A stretch of DNA of 9,639 nucleotides from Tannerella sp. (lineage in GTDB: Bacteria > Bacteroidota > Bacteroidia > Bacteroidales > Tannerellaceae). Positions 1-7,240 of this stretch are shown in pieces. Each line of letters begins with the position of its first letter. Position 1 is the first letter of the stretch. The position numbers were made by a program, and so were the translations under genes. The stretch is taken from assembly GCA_031282485.1 (NCBI GenBank), contig JAITDQ010000216.1, positions 1-9,639 on the forward strand. The letters run 5' to 3'. The notes beneath the pieces were generated by a model. The model worked only from the letters and a program-made list of their open reading frames with translations, was not told the DNA's origin and ran no database searches.

Positions 1-137
1 TGATTATAGGGTACCTCACTGTAATAACCTTGACGGGGCATTTCCGATGATTGTGGCTGATACTCAATTCGTGCTCCGCAATTACCGCAAAACGTTGCCC
101 TGTCTATGTTTTGCGCTCCACATTTTGGACAATTCAT
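1..137 (-). CDS. Zinc-ribbon domain protein, N-terminal part (runs off left edge)
   Basis: The first 45 codons of a gene that continues past the left edge. The protein opens MNCPKCGAQN and has a second knuckle, CGNCG, near residues 17-21. This gives the CxxC-x(10)-CxxC spacing of the short zinc ribbons found at the N-terminus of many bacterial membrane or signalling proteins. After the ribbon the sequence turns polar and rich in Pro, Gln, Ser and Tyr (about residues 26-45), as in a linker before a membrane or other domain that is not visible here. The ATG is the natural start because the first Cys pair follows at once, and a matching promoter lies 36 nt upstream. The zinc-binding fold is well supported. 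The function of the whole protein cannot be told from this fragment. Confidence 0.75.
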   Translation of the reverse strand, partial: MNCPKCGAQNIDRATFCGNCGARIEYQPQSSEMPRQGYYSEVPYN

Positions 138-172
138 AACTGTATAATTTTAATTTGTTGTTATTAGATGTA

Positions 173-203
173 CAAAAATAAAAAATCAATAATTAAGAAC
201 AAA
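173..203 (-). promoter_or_regulatory. Bacteroidota-type promoter for the zinc-ribbon gene
   Basis: On the minus strand, TTTG (203-200) is followed after 19 nt by TATTTTTG (180-173). This fits the Bacteroidota sigma consensus TTTG-N19/20-TAnnTTTG. Transcription would begin about 5 nt after the second box, leaving a leader of about 30 nt before the ATG at 137. The region is very AT-rich, so a chance match is possible, but the spacing and orientation are right. Confidence 0.55.
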
Positions 204-230
204 ACAATATCAATAAAAAGATTTGTTTTG
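200..230. repeat. 8-bp perfect inverted repeat (CAAAACAA / TTGTTTTG) in the iorB to zinc-ribbon gap
   Basis: CAAAACAA at 200-207 is the reverse complement of TTGTTTTG at 223-230, with a 15-nt loop. The left arm contains the -33 box of the zinc-ribbon promoter, so the repeat could be an operator. It could also be a weak AT-only terminator for the leftward iorAB transcript, since T-rich sequence follows on that strand. The stem has only two G:C pairs and would be weak as a hairpin. The rest of the 138-290 gap shows nothing else beyond the promoter. Confidence 0.3.
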
Positions 231-290
231 ATTGTATTTTAACTATTAACCGAATAATTTAACACTCCAAACACTTATCTGTTTATCGAT

Positions 291-869
291 TTATAATTTA
301 TTTGCCACATCATATCCGGCCTGCAAAGCTTTCAGGTTCAATTCGACGATTTCTTCGCTTTTTCGTGCGAAAATAGACCTTATGCCGTCCGCTATTTTAT
401 CATAGCCAATACCCAGGAAAGGCGTCGCCGCTCCTAACATGACGATATTTGCTACACGCGGCGAGCCGAGTTCTTTGGCTATCGCTTCCACGTCTAAGAT
501 CACTTTGTGTGCAAGTTTCTCCAGTTCCTCATTTATTCTATCCATATCCGGGTAATTCGGTATGTTTACAAATGGTTGCGAATTGGTAACGAGCCAGCCG
601 TCTTTTTTCAGATAAGGCAGATAGCGCAGGCTTTCCATCGGTTCCAGTGAGATGATCAGATCCGCTTGCCCTAAAGGTATAAGGTCGGATGAGACGGGTT
701 TGTCGGATAATCGCAGGTTGGACTGTACATCCCCGCCGCGCTGGCTCATACCGTGCACTTCGGCCTGTTTCATGTATAAACCTTCCTTTAACGCGGCCTC
801 TCCGATAACGGCAGCAATGGACAATATGCCTTGTCCACCCACGCCTGACAATATAATATCTGTTTTCAT
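291..869 (-). CDS. iorB: Indolepyruvate:ferredoxin oxidoreductase, beta subunit
   Basis: A 192-residue protein of the pyruvate/ketoisovalerate oxidoreductase gamma-domain family, the small subunit of indolepyruvate:ferredoxin oxidoreductase. With IorA it catalyses the reversible conversion of an aryl pyruvate plus CoA into aryl-acetyl-CoA, CO2 and reduced ferredoxin in the cytoplasm. Visible marks are the glycine-rich loop GVGGQG at residues 9-14, just after the first beta strand, and the motif EVHGMSQRGG at 37-46, which is typical of the family. The length is normal for a stand-alone IorB. It starts 38 nt after the stop of iorA and is surely co-transcribed with it. It is the last gene of the leftward block. 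Confidence 0.93.
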   Translation of the reverse strand: MKTDIILSGVGGQGILSIAAVIGEAALKEGLYMKQAEVHGMSQRGGDVQSNLRLSDKPVSSDLIPLGQADLIISLEPMESLRYLPYLKKDGWLVTNSQPFVNIPNYPDMDRINEELEKLAHKVILDVEAIAKELGSPRVANIVMLGAATPFLGIGYDKIADGIRSIFARKSEEIVELNLKALQAGYDVANKL

Positions 870-907
870 TTGTTACATTTAAATTGATGATACCATTGTA
901 AAAAAAC

Positions 908-2500
908 TTAACTTTTCTTCTTTTTATTCTTGCGGGACAGTGTCTGTATACATTCACGACGCGGAATGATCACGGAAACGCCTTTATATTCGATTTCTTC
1001 CCGGATCATTGTTTTCATTTCCTCAAAATTCTTTTTCAACGGCGTTACGACCCGGATATGTTCCGGTGCAACACCGATCCCCGCACAAATGGATTCTATA
1101 CGTCCCGTAGCGGCAGAATCCTGTCCGCCGGTCATTGCCGTCGTTTCGTTGTCGGAGATGATGATCGTCACATTTGTATTTTCGTTTACACAATCCAACA
1201 GTCCCGTCATGCCGGAATGAGTGAATGTGGAATCGCCAATCACGGAAATAGCGGGGAAAACGCCTGCATCCGAAGCTCCTTTTGCCATTGTTATCGACGC
1301 TCCCATATCTATACAGGAATCAATCGCGCGGAACGGAGGAAGGGCGCCGAGTGTATAACATCCGATGTCGGAGAATACTTTCGCGTTCTCATATTCGCGC
1401 ACAACTTCGTTCAGTGCGTCGTACAGATCTCGGTGTCCGCATCCCTTGCAAAGTGCAGGCGGACGCTGTTCGACGACTTCAGGAATACGGTAATACTGTT
1501 CCACGTTCTTACCGAGCGCACGGCCTACGGCATCGGGATTGAGTTCTCCGTCGCGTTTAAGCGTGCCGTCGAGGCGTCCGTGAACTGTGAGGCCTTTTCC
1601 GGCGATTCCTTTGAGTTGCGCTTCCACAAACGGGTATCCTTCTTCCAGAACAAGGAGTTTTTCACATTCGGATGCGATTTTCTCCAGCATTGTTTTGGGC
1701 AACGGGTACTGACATATTTTTAAAACGGGATGTTCAAAGCCGTTCGCACTGTTTTCCGACAGATAATTGAACGCGATGCCGGTAGTTATGATTCCAAGTT
1801 TTTTATCCGGGCCGTCAAAATATTTGTTGTAAACCGATTCTTCGGAAGCTTTAACGAACGTTTCCTGCGCTTCGATAAGTATCCTGAATCTTATTCGTGC
1901 CAGAGCGGGCAATAAAATGTATCTTTTACGGCCGTCTTCCGGGAAACATATTTCATTTTGTTTTTTCGGTTCACGGGTGATTACTCCCGAACGGGAGTGA
2001 GCCATACGTGTCGTAATACGTAGAAGGATTGGGTATCCGAGTTTCTCGGAAAGTTCAAAACCTTCGTAAGCCATGTCGTAAGCTTCCTGTTGATTCGACG
2101 GTTCCAGCACCGGTACCATGGCAAAATCGCCATATATACGGTTATCCTGCTCATTTTGCGACGAGTGCATGGACGGATCGTCCGCCGTAAGTATGATCAT
2201 GCCGCCGTTTATACCGCTCATTGCTGCGTTCATAAAGCAGTCGGCCGCAACGTTAAGGCCTACATGCTTCATGCAACACAAAGAGCGTTTCCCGGCATAA
2301 CTCATGCCGAGAGCCGCCTCCATAGCTGTTTTTTCATTCGCACACCAGCGGCTGTGAATGTTACTGCCCGCCGTTTTTTGTTGTATATACTCGGTTATTT
2401 CGGTCGAAGGGGTTCCCGGATAGGAGTAAACGCCGGATAATCCCGCATCAATCGCTGCCTGAGCAATGGCTTCATCGCCTAAAAACAATTTTTTATCCAT
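908..2500 (-). CDS. iorA: Indolepyruvate:ferredoxin oxidoreductase, alpha subunit (short form without ferredoxin domain)
   Basis: A 530-residue thiamine-diphosphate enzyme, the catalytic subunit partnered with IorB. The N-terminal pyrimidine-binding half includes YSYPGTPSTEI (25-35) and NEKTAMEAALG (55-65). The C-terminal cofactor-binding half has CKGCGHRDLY (351-360), the metal/diphosphate site starting GDSTFTHSG (422-430), and DNETTAMTGGQ (450-460). It decarboxylates aryl pyruvates such as indolepyruvate, phenylpyruvate and 4-hydroxyphenylpyruvate to aryl-acetyl-CoA, or runs in reverse to make keto acids for aromatic amino acids. The archaeal-type subunit carries a C-terminal 2[4Fe-4S] ferredoxin domain. 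Here the chain ends at RRECIQTLSRKNKKKKS with no Cys cluster, so electrons must leave by another route or partner. From memory this short form is usual in Bacteroidales. The gene has its own promoter. Confidence 0.93.
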   Translation of the reverse strand: MDKKLFLGDEAIAQAAIDAGLSGVYSYPGTPSTEITEYIQQKTAGSNIHSRWCANEKTAMEAALGMSYAGKRSLCCMKHVGLNVAADCFMNAAMSGINGGMIILTADDPSMHSSQNEQDNRIYGDFAMVPVLEPSNQQEAYDMAYEGFELSEKLGYPILLRITTRMAHSRSGVITREPKKQNEICFPEDGRKRYILLPALARIRFRILIEAQETFVKASEESVYNKYFDGPDKKLGIITTGIAFNYLSENSANGFEHPVLKICQYPLPKTMLEKIASECEKLLVLEEGYPFVEAQLKGIAGKGLTVHGRLDGTLKRDGELNPDAVGRALGKNVEQYYRIPEVVEQRPPALCKGCGHRDLYDALNEVVREYENAKVFSDIGCYTLGALPPFRAIDSCIDMGASITMAKGASDAGVFPAISVIGDSTFTHSGMTGLLDCVNENTNVTIIISDNETTAMTGGQDSAATGRIESICAGIGVAPEHIRVVTPLKKNFEEMKTMIREEIEYKGVSVIIPRRECIQTLSRKNKKKKS

Positions 2501-2521
2501 GAATTTTTAAAATTTGACGTG

Positions 2522-2553
2522 CAAAGATAATGCAAGTTATGCGCAATTACAAA
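2522..2553 (-). promoter_or_regulatory. Bacteroidota-type promoter for iorAB
   Basis: On the minus strand, TTTG (2553-2550) is followed after 20 nt by TATCTTTG (2529-2522), a full match to TTTG-N20-TAnnTTTG. Initiation near 2517 would leave a leader of about 17 nt before the iorA ATG at 2500. The promoter fills the 59-nt gap between mltG and iorA, with its upstream box only 7 nt from the mltG stop codon. iorAB can therefore be expressed apart from the genes upstream. Confidence 0.7.
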
Positions 2554-2559
2554 ATATTT

Positions 2560-3597
2560 TCATTTTATACCTTTTTCGTTAAGTGCGGCATGGTATTTTT
2601 TGGCATTCCGGGTGTGTTCACTCAGTGTGACTGCAAAATTGTGCCGCCCTGAAAAATCTTCTTTAGCGCACATATACAGATAATTATGATGTGTGTAATT
2701 CAATACGGCGTCTATGCTTCTTATCGAAGGAATGCGTATGGGGCCTGGAGGCAAGCCTTCGTACAAGTAGGTATTATAGGGGGAATCTACGGTGAGATGT
2801 GTGTTCAGGATACGCTTCAAGGAAAAATCTCCTACGGCGTATTTCACGGTAGGATCGGCCTGGAGCGGCATTCCTTTTATTAAACGGTTGATGTATAAAC
2901 CGGCTACTACCGGCAATTCATCGGGTACGGCGGTCTCTTCTTCCACTATTGACGCGAGTATTGAGATTTCAACGGGTGACAAATGTATATCTGCCGCCCG
3001 GTTGCGGCGACTGTCCGTCCAGAAAACTTCATATTCGCGTTTCATGCGTTCCATCAACCTGTCGGCGGAAATATTCCAGTACACTTCGTATGTGTTGGGG
3101 ATGAACATTGCTTTGATTGTCGTCGTGTTGAATCCGATGGATTCGCAATAATCGTCATCGCTGATAAGCATAAGCAAATCATCACTGTTTAACATAAGCT
3201 GTTCGGAAAGCCTGTCGGTGAGATCGCTTATAAGGCGGATATTATTGAATGTCAGATGAACGGGAACTTGCCGGCCGCGTCTTAACATGTTCAGTAACCG
3301 GCGGTTATTCATGTCCGGCTCAATCGCGTAATATCCCGGTTTCATGTTTTCGGGATATTTCCACAATTTTGCGAGAAGCTCAAATTCTTTTACGTTTCTA
3401 TGACGTGCCGAATCGCGCAGGACTTCGCACAAACGGCCGAAGTCTTTGTCTTCTTCATAGATATAAACATGTTTCGTTTCGGAAGATGAAAAAACAGGCA
3501 TGTACAGGACATAGTAAGCTAATGCGCAGCATGCGGCAACCGTGACAAGCGTAACGATAAGCCCGGCATACAGAACTCTTTTCGCTGTCCGTTTCAT
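2560..3597 (-). CDS. mltG: Endolytic peptidoglycan transglycosylase MltG (YceG-like)
   Basis: A 345-residue inner-membrane protein that cleaves nascent glycan strands and so sets their length. A short basic N-terminus (MKRTAKR) precedes one membrane anchor at about residues 8-34, and the rest should lie in the periplasm. The catalytic region reads ILASIVEEETAV (213-224), with the catalytic Glu most likely Glu219. It is followed by INRLIKGMPLQADPTVKYA (236-254), the family core. Further family motifs are YEGLPPGPI (279-287), NYLYMCA (305-311) and GRHNFAVTLSEH (317-328). The length is typical. It starts 6 nt after the symporter stop, so it is translated from the same message although its role is unrelated to aryl-acid metabolism. 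Identity is very secure. Confidence 0.95.
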   Translation of the reverse strand: MKRTAKRVLYAGLIVTLVTVAACCALAYYVLYMPVFSSSETKHVYIYEEDKDFGRLCEVLRDSARHRNVKEFELLAKLWKYPENMKPGYYAIEPDMNNRRLLNMLRRGRQVPVHLTFNNIRLISDLTDRLSEQLMLNSDDLLMLISDDDYCESIGFNTTTIKAMFIPNTYEVYWNISADRLMERMKREYEVFWTDSRRNRAADIHLSPVEISILASIVEEETAVPDELPVVAGLYINRLIKGMPLQADPTVKYAVGDFSLKRILNTHLTVDSPYNTYLYEGLPPGPIRIPSIRSIDAVLNYTHHNYLYMCAKEDFSGRHNFAVTLSEHTRNAKKYHAALNEKGIK

Positions 3598-3603
3598 ACC
3601 ATA

Positions 3604-5154
3604 TCATTTTTTCGGCTGTGTTAACAGGCTGACTGCAACAACAGCTACGACCGAAAGCGGTAATGAAAAAATGATGGGATCTATAGCGAACCATGGGAAT
3701 ACATCTATAAGGACGTCCTTACCTGTAAGCAAACGGCAAAGTCCGACAGGCGCCGCTTCGGCGCGGTGCAGGAAGAGCATGGAGAACATGCTTACCGTAA
3801 ATCCGGTATAAAGGCTGGCCAGGGCGCCCCGGCGCGTTGCCTTTTTCCAGTAGAGCGAGCAGAAATAAGCCGGCAGGAATGTTGTCGCGCATACACCCAT
3901 GAACAGCGCTGTTCCCCTGGCTATAATACCGGCGCTCAACGTGTAACATATTATATAACTTACAATAATCGACGCGAGTACTCCAATGCGCACACTCATG
4001 GACGAATGGGGATTTTTGCGTTTGCCGAGTTTGGGAAAGATATCCGAACCGAAGGCCGAACCCATTGTATGGAATAACGCGCTCAGCGTCGACATACTCG
4101 CCGATATGATGCAAAGCATGAAAAAGGTGCCGAACCACTTCGGCATCGCTTCGTTGATGAAAAGCGGGATAATCTTATCCATATCCTTTATGGCATCTGC
4201 GGCGACGGTGCCGGTTGTTTTCATAAAAAACAGGTTTGACAGTGCGCCGACATGATATATTGCCCCGACTGTGATTATGATAAATACGCAACCGATAAGC
4301 GTGCCGCGGTTTAACTGTTTGGAACTCTCTACCATCATGAAACGTACCGTCAGTTGCGGCTGCGCCAGACATCCTATGCCGACGCCCAGTATGAGCGACG
4401 TGACAAGGGTGTACCATTGCGCCGATCCCGTGACCGGCATACGTGTCCATCCCTGATGACCTATTGCCTTAAATCTTTCCGGGACAAGAGATTCCATTTC
4501 CGTCAAGGCCTTGTTGGCATCTATGAAATTCATGTCAATGATATGATAAAACCATACCAGCAGGAAAAGCATGCATAAAAACATGATGACTGCCTGAAAG
4601 GCATCCGTATACATAACGCTTTTTATTCCGCCCGGGATAACGTAAGCCGCTACAATAAGGGTAAAGATAAGCAGGGCGAGGTGATAGTCGATGTCGAACA
4701 TCTGTTCAAGGAATACGGCGGCGCCTTTCATTACAACGGCCGTATACAGCGGCATCCCGATGAATACGATCGCTGCGATGAATACCTGTATGCCGCGAGA
4801 ACCGTAGTGTAAGCCCAGAAACTGCGGAAACGTATTTGCATTATACTTTTCGCCCATCCGCCTTGTCGGTTTTCCGAAAAATATAAACGCCACAATAACG
4901 CCCATGAACATGTTCAGCAGACAAAGCCACTGGATACCCATGCCGAATGTGGCCGCTACGCCTCCAAAGCCGACAATGGCCGAAGCGGAAATGAACGTTG
5001 CGCCGTATGAAAGCGCCATGATGACCGGATTTGTTTTACGGCCGCCGAGCAGATAATCATTTGCGTTTTTTGTCCGTTTATATCCGAGGTATCCCAGCCA
5101 CGCAATGATAAAAATGTAAAAAATAACGATAATACCTATTCCTAATGTATTCAT
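3604..5154 (-). CDS. Sodium:solute symporter (SSS family), substrate unknown
   Basis: A 516-residue, strongly hydrophobic transporter, long enough for the 13-helix LeuT-type fold of sodium:solute symporters. It shows the family signatures NDYLLGGRK (32-40), a Ser/Ala-rich first core helix at about 46-70, GGIKSVMYTDAFQA (175-188), and SASMSTLSAL (351-360). The last lies where the hydroxyl residues of the sodium-binding site sit in this family. The start is taken as the ATG at 5154, because the frame opens only 6 nt earlier with a TTG inside the stop region of the preceding small gene. The substrate cannot be read from sequence. Position between an aryl-CoA ligase and an aryl-pyruvate oxidoreductase suggests a monocarboxylate or aryl acid, which is inference. 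The gene is coupled to the 37-residue peptide before it and to mltG after it. Confidence 0.9.
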   Translation of the reverse strand: MNTLGIGIIVIFYIFIIAWLGYLGYKRTKNANDYLLGGRKTNPVIMALSYGATFISASAIVGFGGVAATFGMGIQWLCLLNMFMGVIVAFIFFGKPTRRMGEKYNANTFPQFLGLHYGSRGIQVFIAAIVFIGMPLYTAVVMKGAAVFLEQMFDIDYHLALLIFTLIVAAYVIPGGIKSVMYTDAFQAVIMFLCMLFLLVWFYHIIDMNFIDANKALTEMESLVPERFKAIGHQGWTRMPVTGSAQWYTLVTSLILGVGIGCLAQPQLTVRFMMVESSKQLNRGTLIGCVFIIITVGAIYHVGALSNLFFMKTTGTVAADAIKDMDKIIPLFINEAMPKWFGTFFMLCIISASMSTLSALFHTMGSAFGSDIFPKLGKRKNPHSSMSVRIGVLASIIVSYIICYTLSAGIIARGTALFMGVCATTFLPAYFCSLYWKKATRRGALASLYTGFTVSMFSMLFLHRAEAAPVGLCRLLTGKDVLIDVFPWFAIDPIIFSLPLSVVAVVAVSLLTQPKK

Positions 5155-5156
5155 AA

Positions 5157-5270
5157 TCAATCCTCATCCTGTTTATTCCAACGTGAAATGCCATACCACA
5201 GCGCAAACGCGAGGCACAATAATGCCAGCAGGTAAGCCAGCCAGATTCCGGGGTCATCTATTCCAAACAT
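5157..5270 (-). CDS. Symporter small accessory protein (37 aa membrane peptide)
   Basis: A short ORF encodes 37 residues: MFGIDDPGIWLAYLL at the front, one hydrophobic helix (about residues 9-28, rich in Leu and Ala with Trp at its ends), then a short polar tail, SRWNKQDED. This closely fits the small accessory peptides encoded immediately before SSS transporters in many bacteria, whose N-terminus typically reads MFGIDDP followed by a Trp-flanked helix. The stop TGA (5159-5157) lies 2 nt before the symporter ATG, so translation is probably coupled. By analogy the peptide may assemble with or stabilise the transporter, which is inference. The start ATG has an AT-rich leader and lies 28 nt after the ACT gene stop. 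Confidence 0.85.
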   Translation of the reverse strand: MFGIDDPGIWLAYLLALLCLAFALWYGISRWNKQDED

Positions 5271-5298
5271 TGTTGATTTATTTTTAAATTAATATTTC

Positions 5299-5730
5299 TT
5301 ATTCCTGCAAATTGACAAGGTCGTTTTCACTGATGTAATCAAGCTCGTGGCGGCGTATAACCTCACGCGCCATTTCGCGGTTGTTCGTACGAAGTATAAG
5401 TATGGAGCGTCCGTTGAGGGAGAAGCAATACATATATTCAATGCTCAATCCCGACTGGGTGAAAAACGTAAACGTTTTCGCAAAACTGCCGGCCGCCGAA
5501 TCGGTAACGATCGCCAGTACATCCGTAAGATTTGCGCTGACATTGTTTTTCTTCAGTATGGAATACGCTTTTTCAGGCTCCGTAACGATAAGTCTCAGTA
5601 TGCCGTATTCCGATGTATCGGCAACGGTAGCGGCTACAATGTGTATGTTTTCGTTTCCGAGTAAAGTGAGAATCTCACACAGTTTGCCGTATTTATTCTC
5701 CAAAAAAACAGATATTTGATTTACAGTCAT
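5299..5730 (-). CDS. Tandem ACT-domain protein (putative amino-acid sensor)
   Basis: A 143-residue protein made of two ACT folds and nothing else. The first spans about residues 4-66, beginning NQISVFLENKYGKLCEIL, and the second about 70-138, beginning VLAIVTDSAAGSFAKTFTFF. Each has the beta-alpha-beta pattern in which a Gly in the first loop helps bind a small ligand, usually an amino acid. There is no catalytic or DNA-binding domain, so it probably acts by binding a partner enzyme or transporter. It lies 27 nt after the ligase stop and before the symporter pair. Such ACT proteins often accompany phenylacetate-CoA ligase genes, suggesting control of aryl-acid flux by aromatic amino acids (inference). 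The ATG start gives a complete first strand. Confidence 0.88.
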   Translation of the reverse strand: MTVNQISVFLENKYGKLCEILTLLGNENIHIVAATVADTSEYGILRLIVTEPEKAYSILKKNNVSANLTDVLAIVTDSAAGSFAKTFTFFTQSGLSIEYMYCFSLNGRSILILRTNNREMAREVIRRHELDYISENDLVNLQE

Positions 5731-5757
5731 ATCACTTAGATATTATAATGTTAGTTG

Positions 5758-7062
5758 TCAGAATTTCCGAAGGTCTTTTACGCGTACGGCTTTTCCTTCC
5801 GTAACCGGCAGCGAACCTTTTGATAACAGTTTTACGCGTGGCGTTATAAGCAGTTCGTCCTTCAGCAGGCGCACTATTTTTTTATTGAGGCGTTCAAGCA
5901 TTCCGTAATCATCCGTGAACAGGTCGCTAAGTTCCACTTCAATAAGCATTTCGTCATTATTTCCCACCGTTTCTATTGTGATAAGGTAATTACCGCCGAG
6001 TTCAGGGAAACCCATCAGTATTTTCTCTATTTGTACGGGGAAAATATTCACTCCTTTTAAGATGATCATATCATCGCTGCGGCCTTTGAAGCGGTCTATG
6101 CGGCGGTGAGTACGTCCGCATGCGCAGTTGCCGGGGAGGAAACGTGTGAGGTCGTGCGTACGGTAACGTATAAGCGGCATGGCTTCGCGTTGCAGCGTCG
6201 TGAGTACCAGTTCGCCGGTTTCACCGTCCGGGACAGGCTCCAGCGTCTGCGGGTCTACGATTTCAGCTATCACATAATCTTCCCATATATGAAGTCCCTT
6301 TTGTTCCGTACATTCGAAAGCTACTCCGGGGCCGTTCATCTCCGACATGCCAAAACAGTTGTACGCTTTCACGCCAAGAAGTTTTTCTATGCGAAGGCGC
6401 TGTTCTTCGGAATGAGGTTCGGCGCCCATGCAGATGATGCGCAGTTTGGTATCCGTATGCGGATTGACATTCATTTCCCGGAAAACTTCGGCCAGGCGTG
6501 TGGCATAACTCGGTATGACGTGGAGCGCCGTCGTCCCGAAGTCCAGAATAAATTTTATCTGGCGTTTCGAGTTGCCGGCCGCCGCCGGAACGGTCAGCGC
6601 ACCGAGTTTTTCCGCGCCGTACTGGAAACCAAGTCCTCCGGTAAACATGCCATAGCCGGATGTGTTCTGAAAAACATCCGTATCGCGCAATCCGACCATA
6701 TACATGCAGCGTGCCACCTGATTCGACCATAAATCGAGGTCTTTCCGGGAATGAAGCACAATGGTGGGATTTCCGGTCGTACCGCTCGACGAATGAAGAC
6801 GGACACAGTCCCGAAGCGGTATGGCCGCAAAACCATACGGGTAGTTCGACCTTAAATCGTCTTTTGTCGTAAACGGCAACTGTTTCAAATCGTCAAGCGA
6901 TTTGATGTTTTCCGCCGAAATCGCGTTTTCTTCAAACACTTTTTTATAATACGGTGAGTTCGACGCCTGCGTAATTGTCTCACGCAGTCTTTTCAGTTGC
7001 AGTTTCTGCAAATCGCCGGCGCTTATCGTTTCCAGTTCTTCCTGCCAGTAGGATGATGCCAT
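5758..7062 (-). CDS. paaK: Phenylacetate-CoA ligase (aryl-acetate:CoA ligase, AMP-forming)
   Basis: A 434-residue ANL-superfamily enzyme that activates an aryl acetate with ATP to the acyl-adenylate and then the CoA thioester in the cytoplasm. Residues counted from the ATG: phosphate-binding loop SSGTTGNPT at 91-99, adenine-site motif FGMSEMNGPG at 237-246, hinge region GRSDDMIILKGVNIFP at 327-342, and the C-terminal EGKAVRV at 422-428. A Cys pair, CACG, sits just before the hinge as in other PaaK proteins. The frame could open at a TTG at 7089, but the ATG at 7062 is preferred. It leaves a leader of about 34 nt behind the promoter box instead of about 7 nt, and the extra residues look like translated leader. 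Substrate may be phenylacetate, indoleacetate or 4-hydroxyphenylacetate. It is the first gene of the leftward block. Confidence 0.92.
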   Translation of the reverse strand: MASSYWQEELETISAGDLQKLQLKRLRETITQASNSPYYKKVFEENAISAENIKSLDDLKQLPFTTKDDLRSNYPYGFAAIPLRDCVRLHSSSGTTGNPTIVLHSRKDLDLWSNQVARCMYMVGLRDTDVFQNTSGYGMFTGGLGFQYGAEKLGALTVPAAAGNSKRQIKFILDFGTTALHVIPSYATRLAEVFREMNVNPHTDTKLRIICMGAEPHSEEQRLRIEKLLGVKAYNCFGMSEMNGPGVAFECTEQKGLHIWEDYVIAEIVDPQTLEPVPDGETGELVLTTLQREAMPLIRYRTHDLTRFLPGNCACGRTHRRIDRFKGRSDDMIILKGVNIFPVQIEKILMGFPELGGNYLITIETVGNNDEMLIEVELSDLFTDDYGMLERLNKKIVRLLKDELLITPRVKLLSKGSLPVTEGKAVRVKDLRKF

Positions 7063-7100
7063 TTCTCTATTCTTTAATATTATTTCCAAACTTTGAGCGG

Positions 7101-7108
7101 CAAAGATA
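7101..7108 (-). promoter_or_regulatory. Promoter -7 box for the paaK-led operon
   Basis: TATCTTTG on the minus strand (7108-7101) matches the Bacteroidota TAnnTTTG element and is the same octamer as in the iorAB promoter. No TTTG is found 19-21 nt upstream, so the -33 element is weak or absent. It lies 38 nt before the chosen paaK ATG. Confidence 0.5.
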
Positions 7109-7240
7109 TAACAATTTTACATATTATTTGTATCACTATGGAACAAAAATCACCGAAAGAAAAAAAATCGTACCGGAACGGGATATTTGACTGCGTCGGA
7201 TTCCAATTGATTACTTATGTCAGATATCGGAAAAATATTG

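Noticed and set aside
1058..1723. A 221-codon open frame on the plus strand
   Set aside because: It lies wholly inside iorA on the opposite strand; the product is Cys/Arg-rich with no motif, while iorA is intact with clear TPP motifs. It is a shadow frame.
3719..4138. A 139-codon minus-strand frame and overlapping plus-strand frames within the symporter
   Set aside because: The symporter frame is continuous with good membrane helices and family motifs here; the others are low-complexity His/Arg-rich shadows.
6106..6732. Long open frames on both strands (208 and 155 codons) inside the ligase gene
   Set aside because: They overlap the conserved ligase core out of frame, have no recognisable domains and no promoter or plausible start context.
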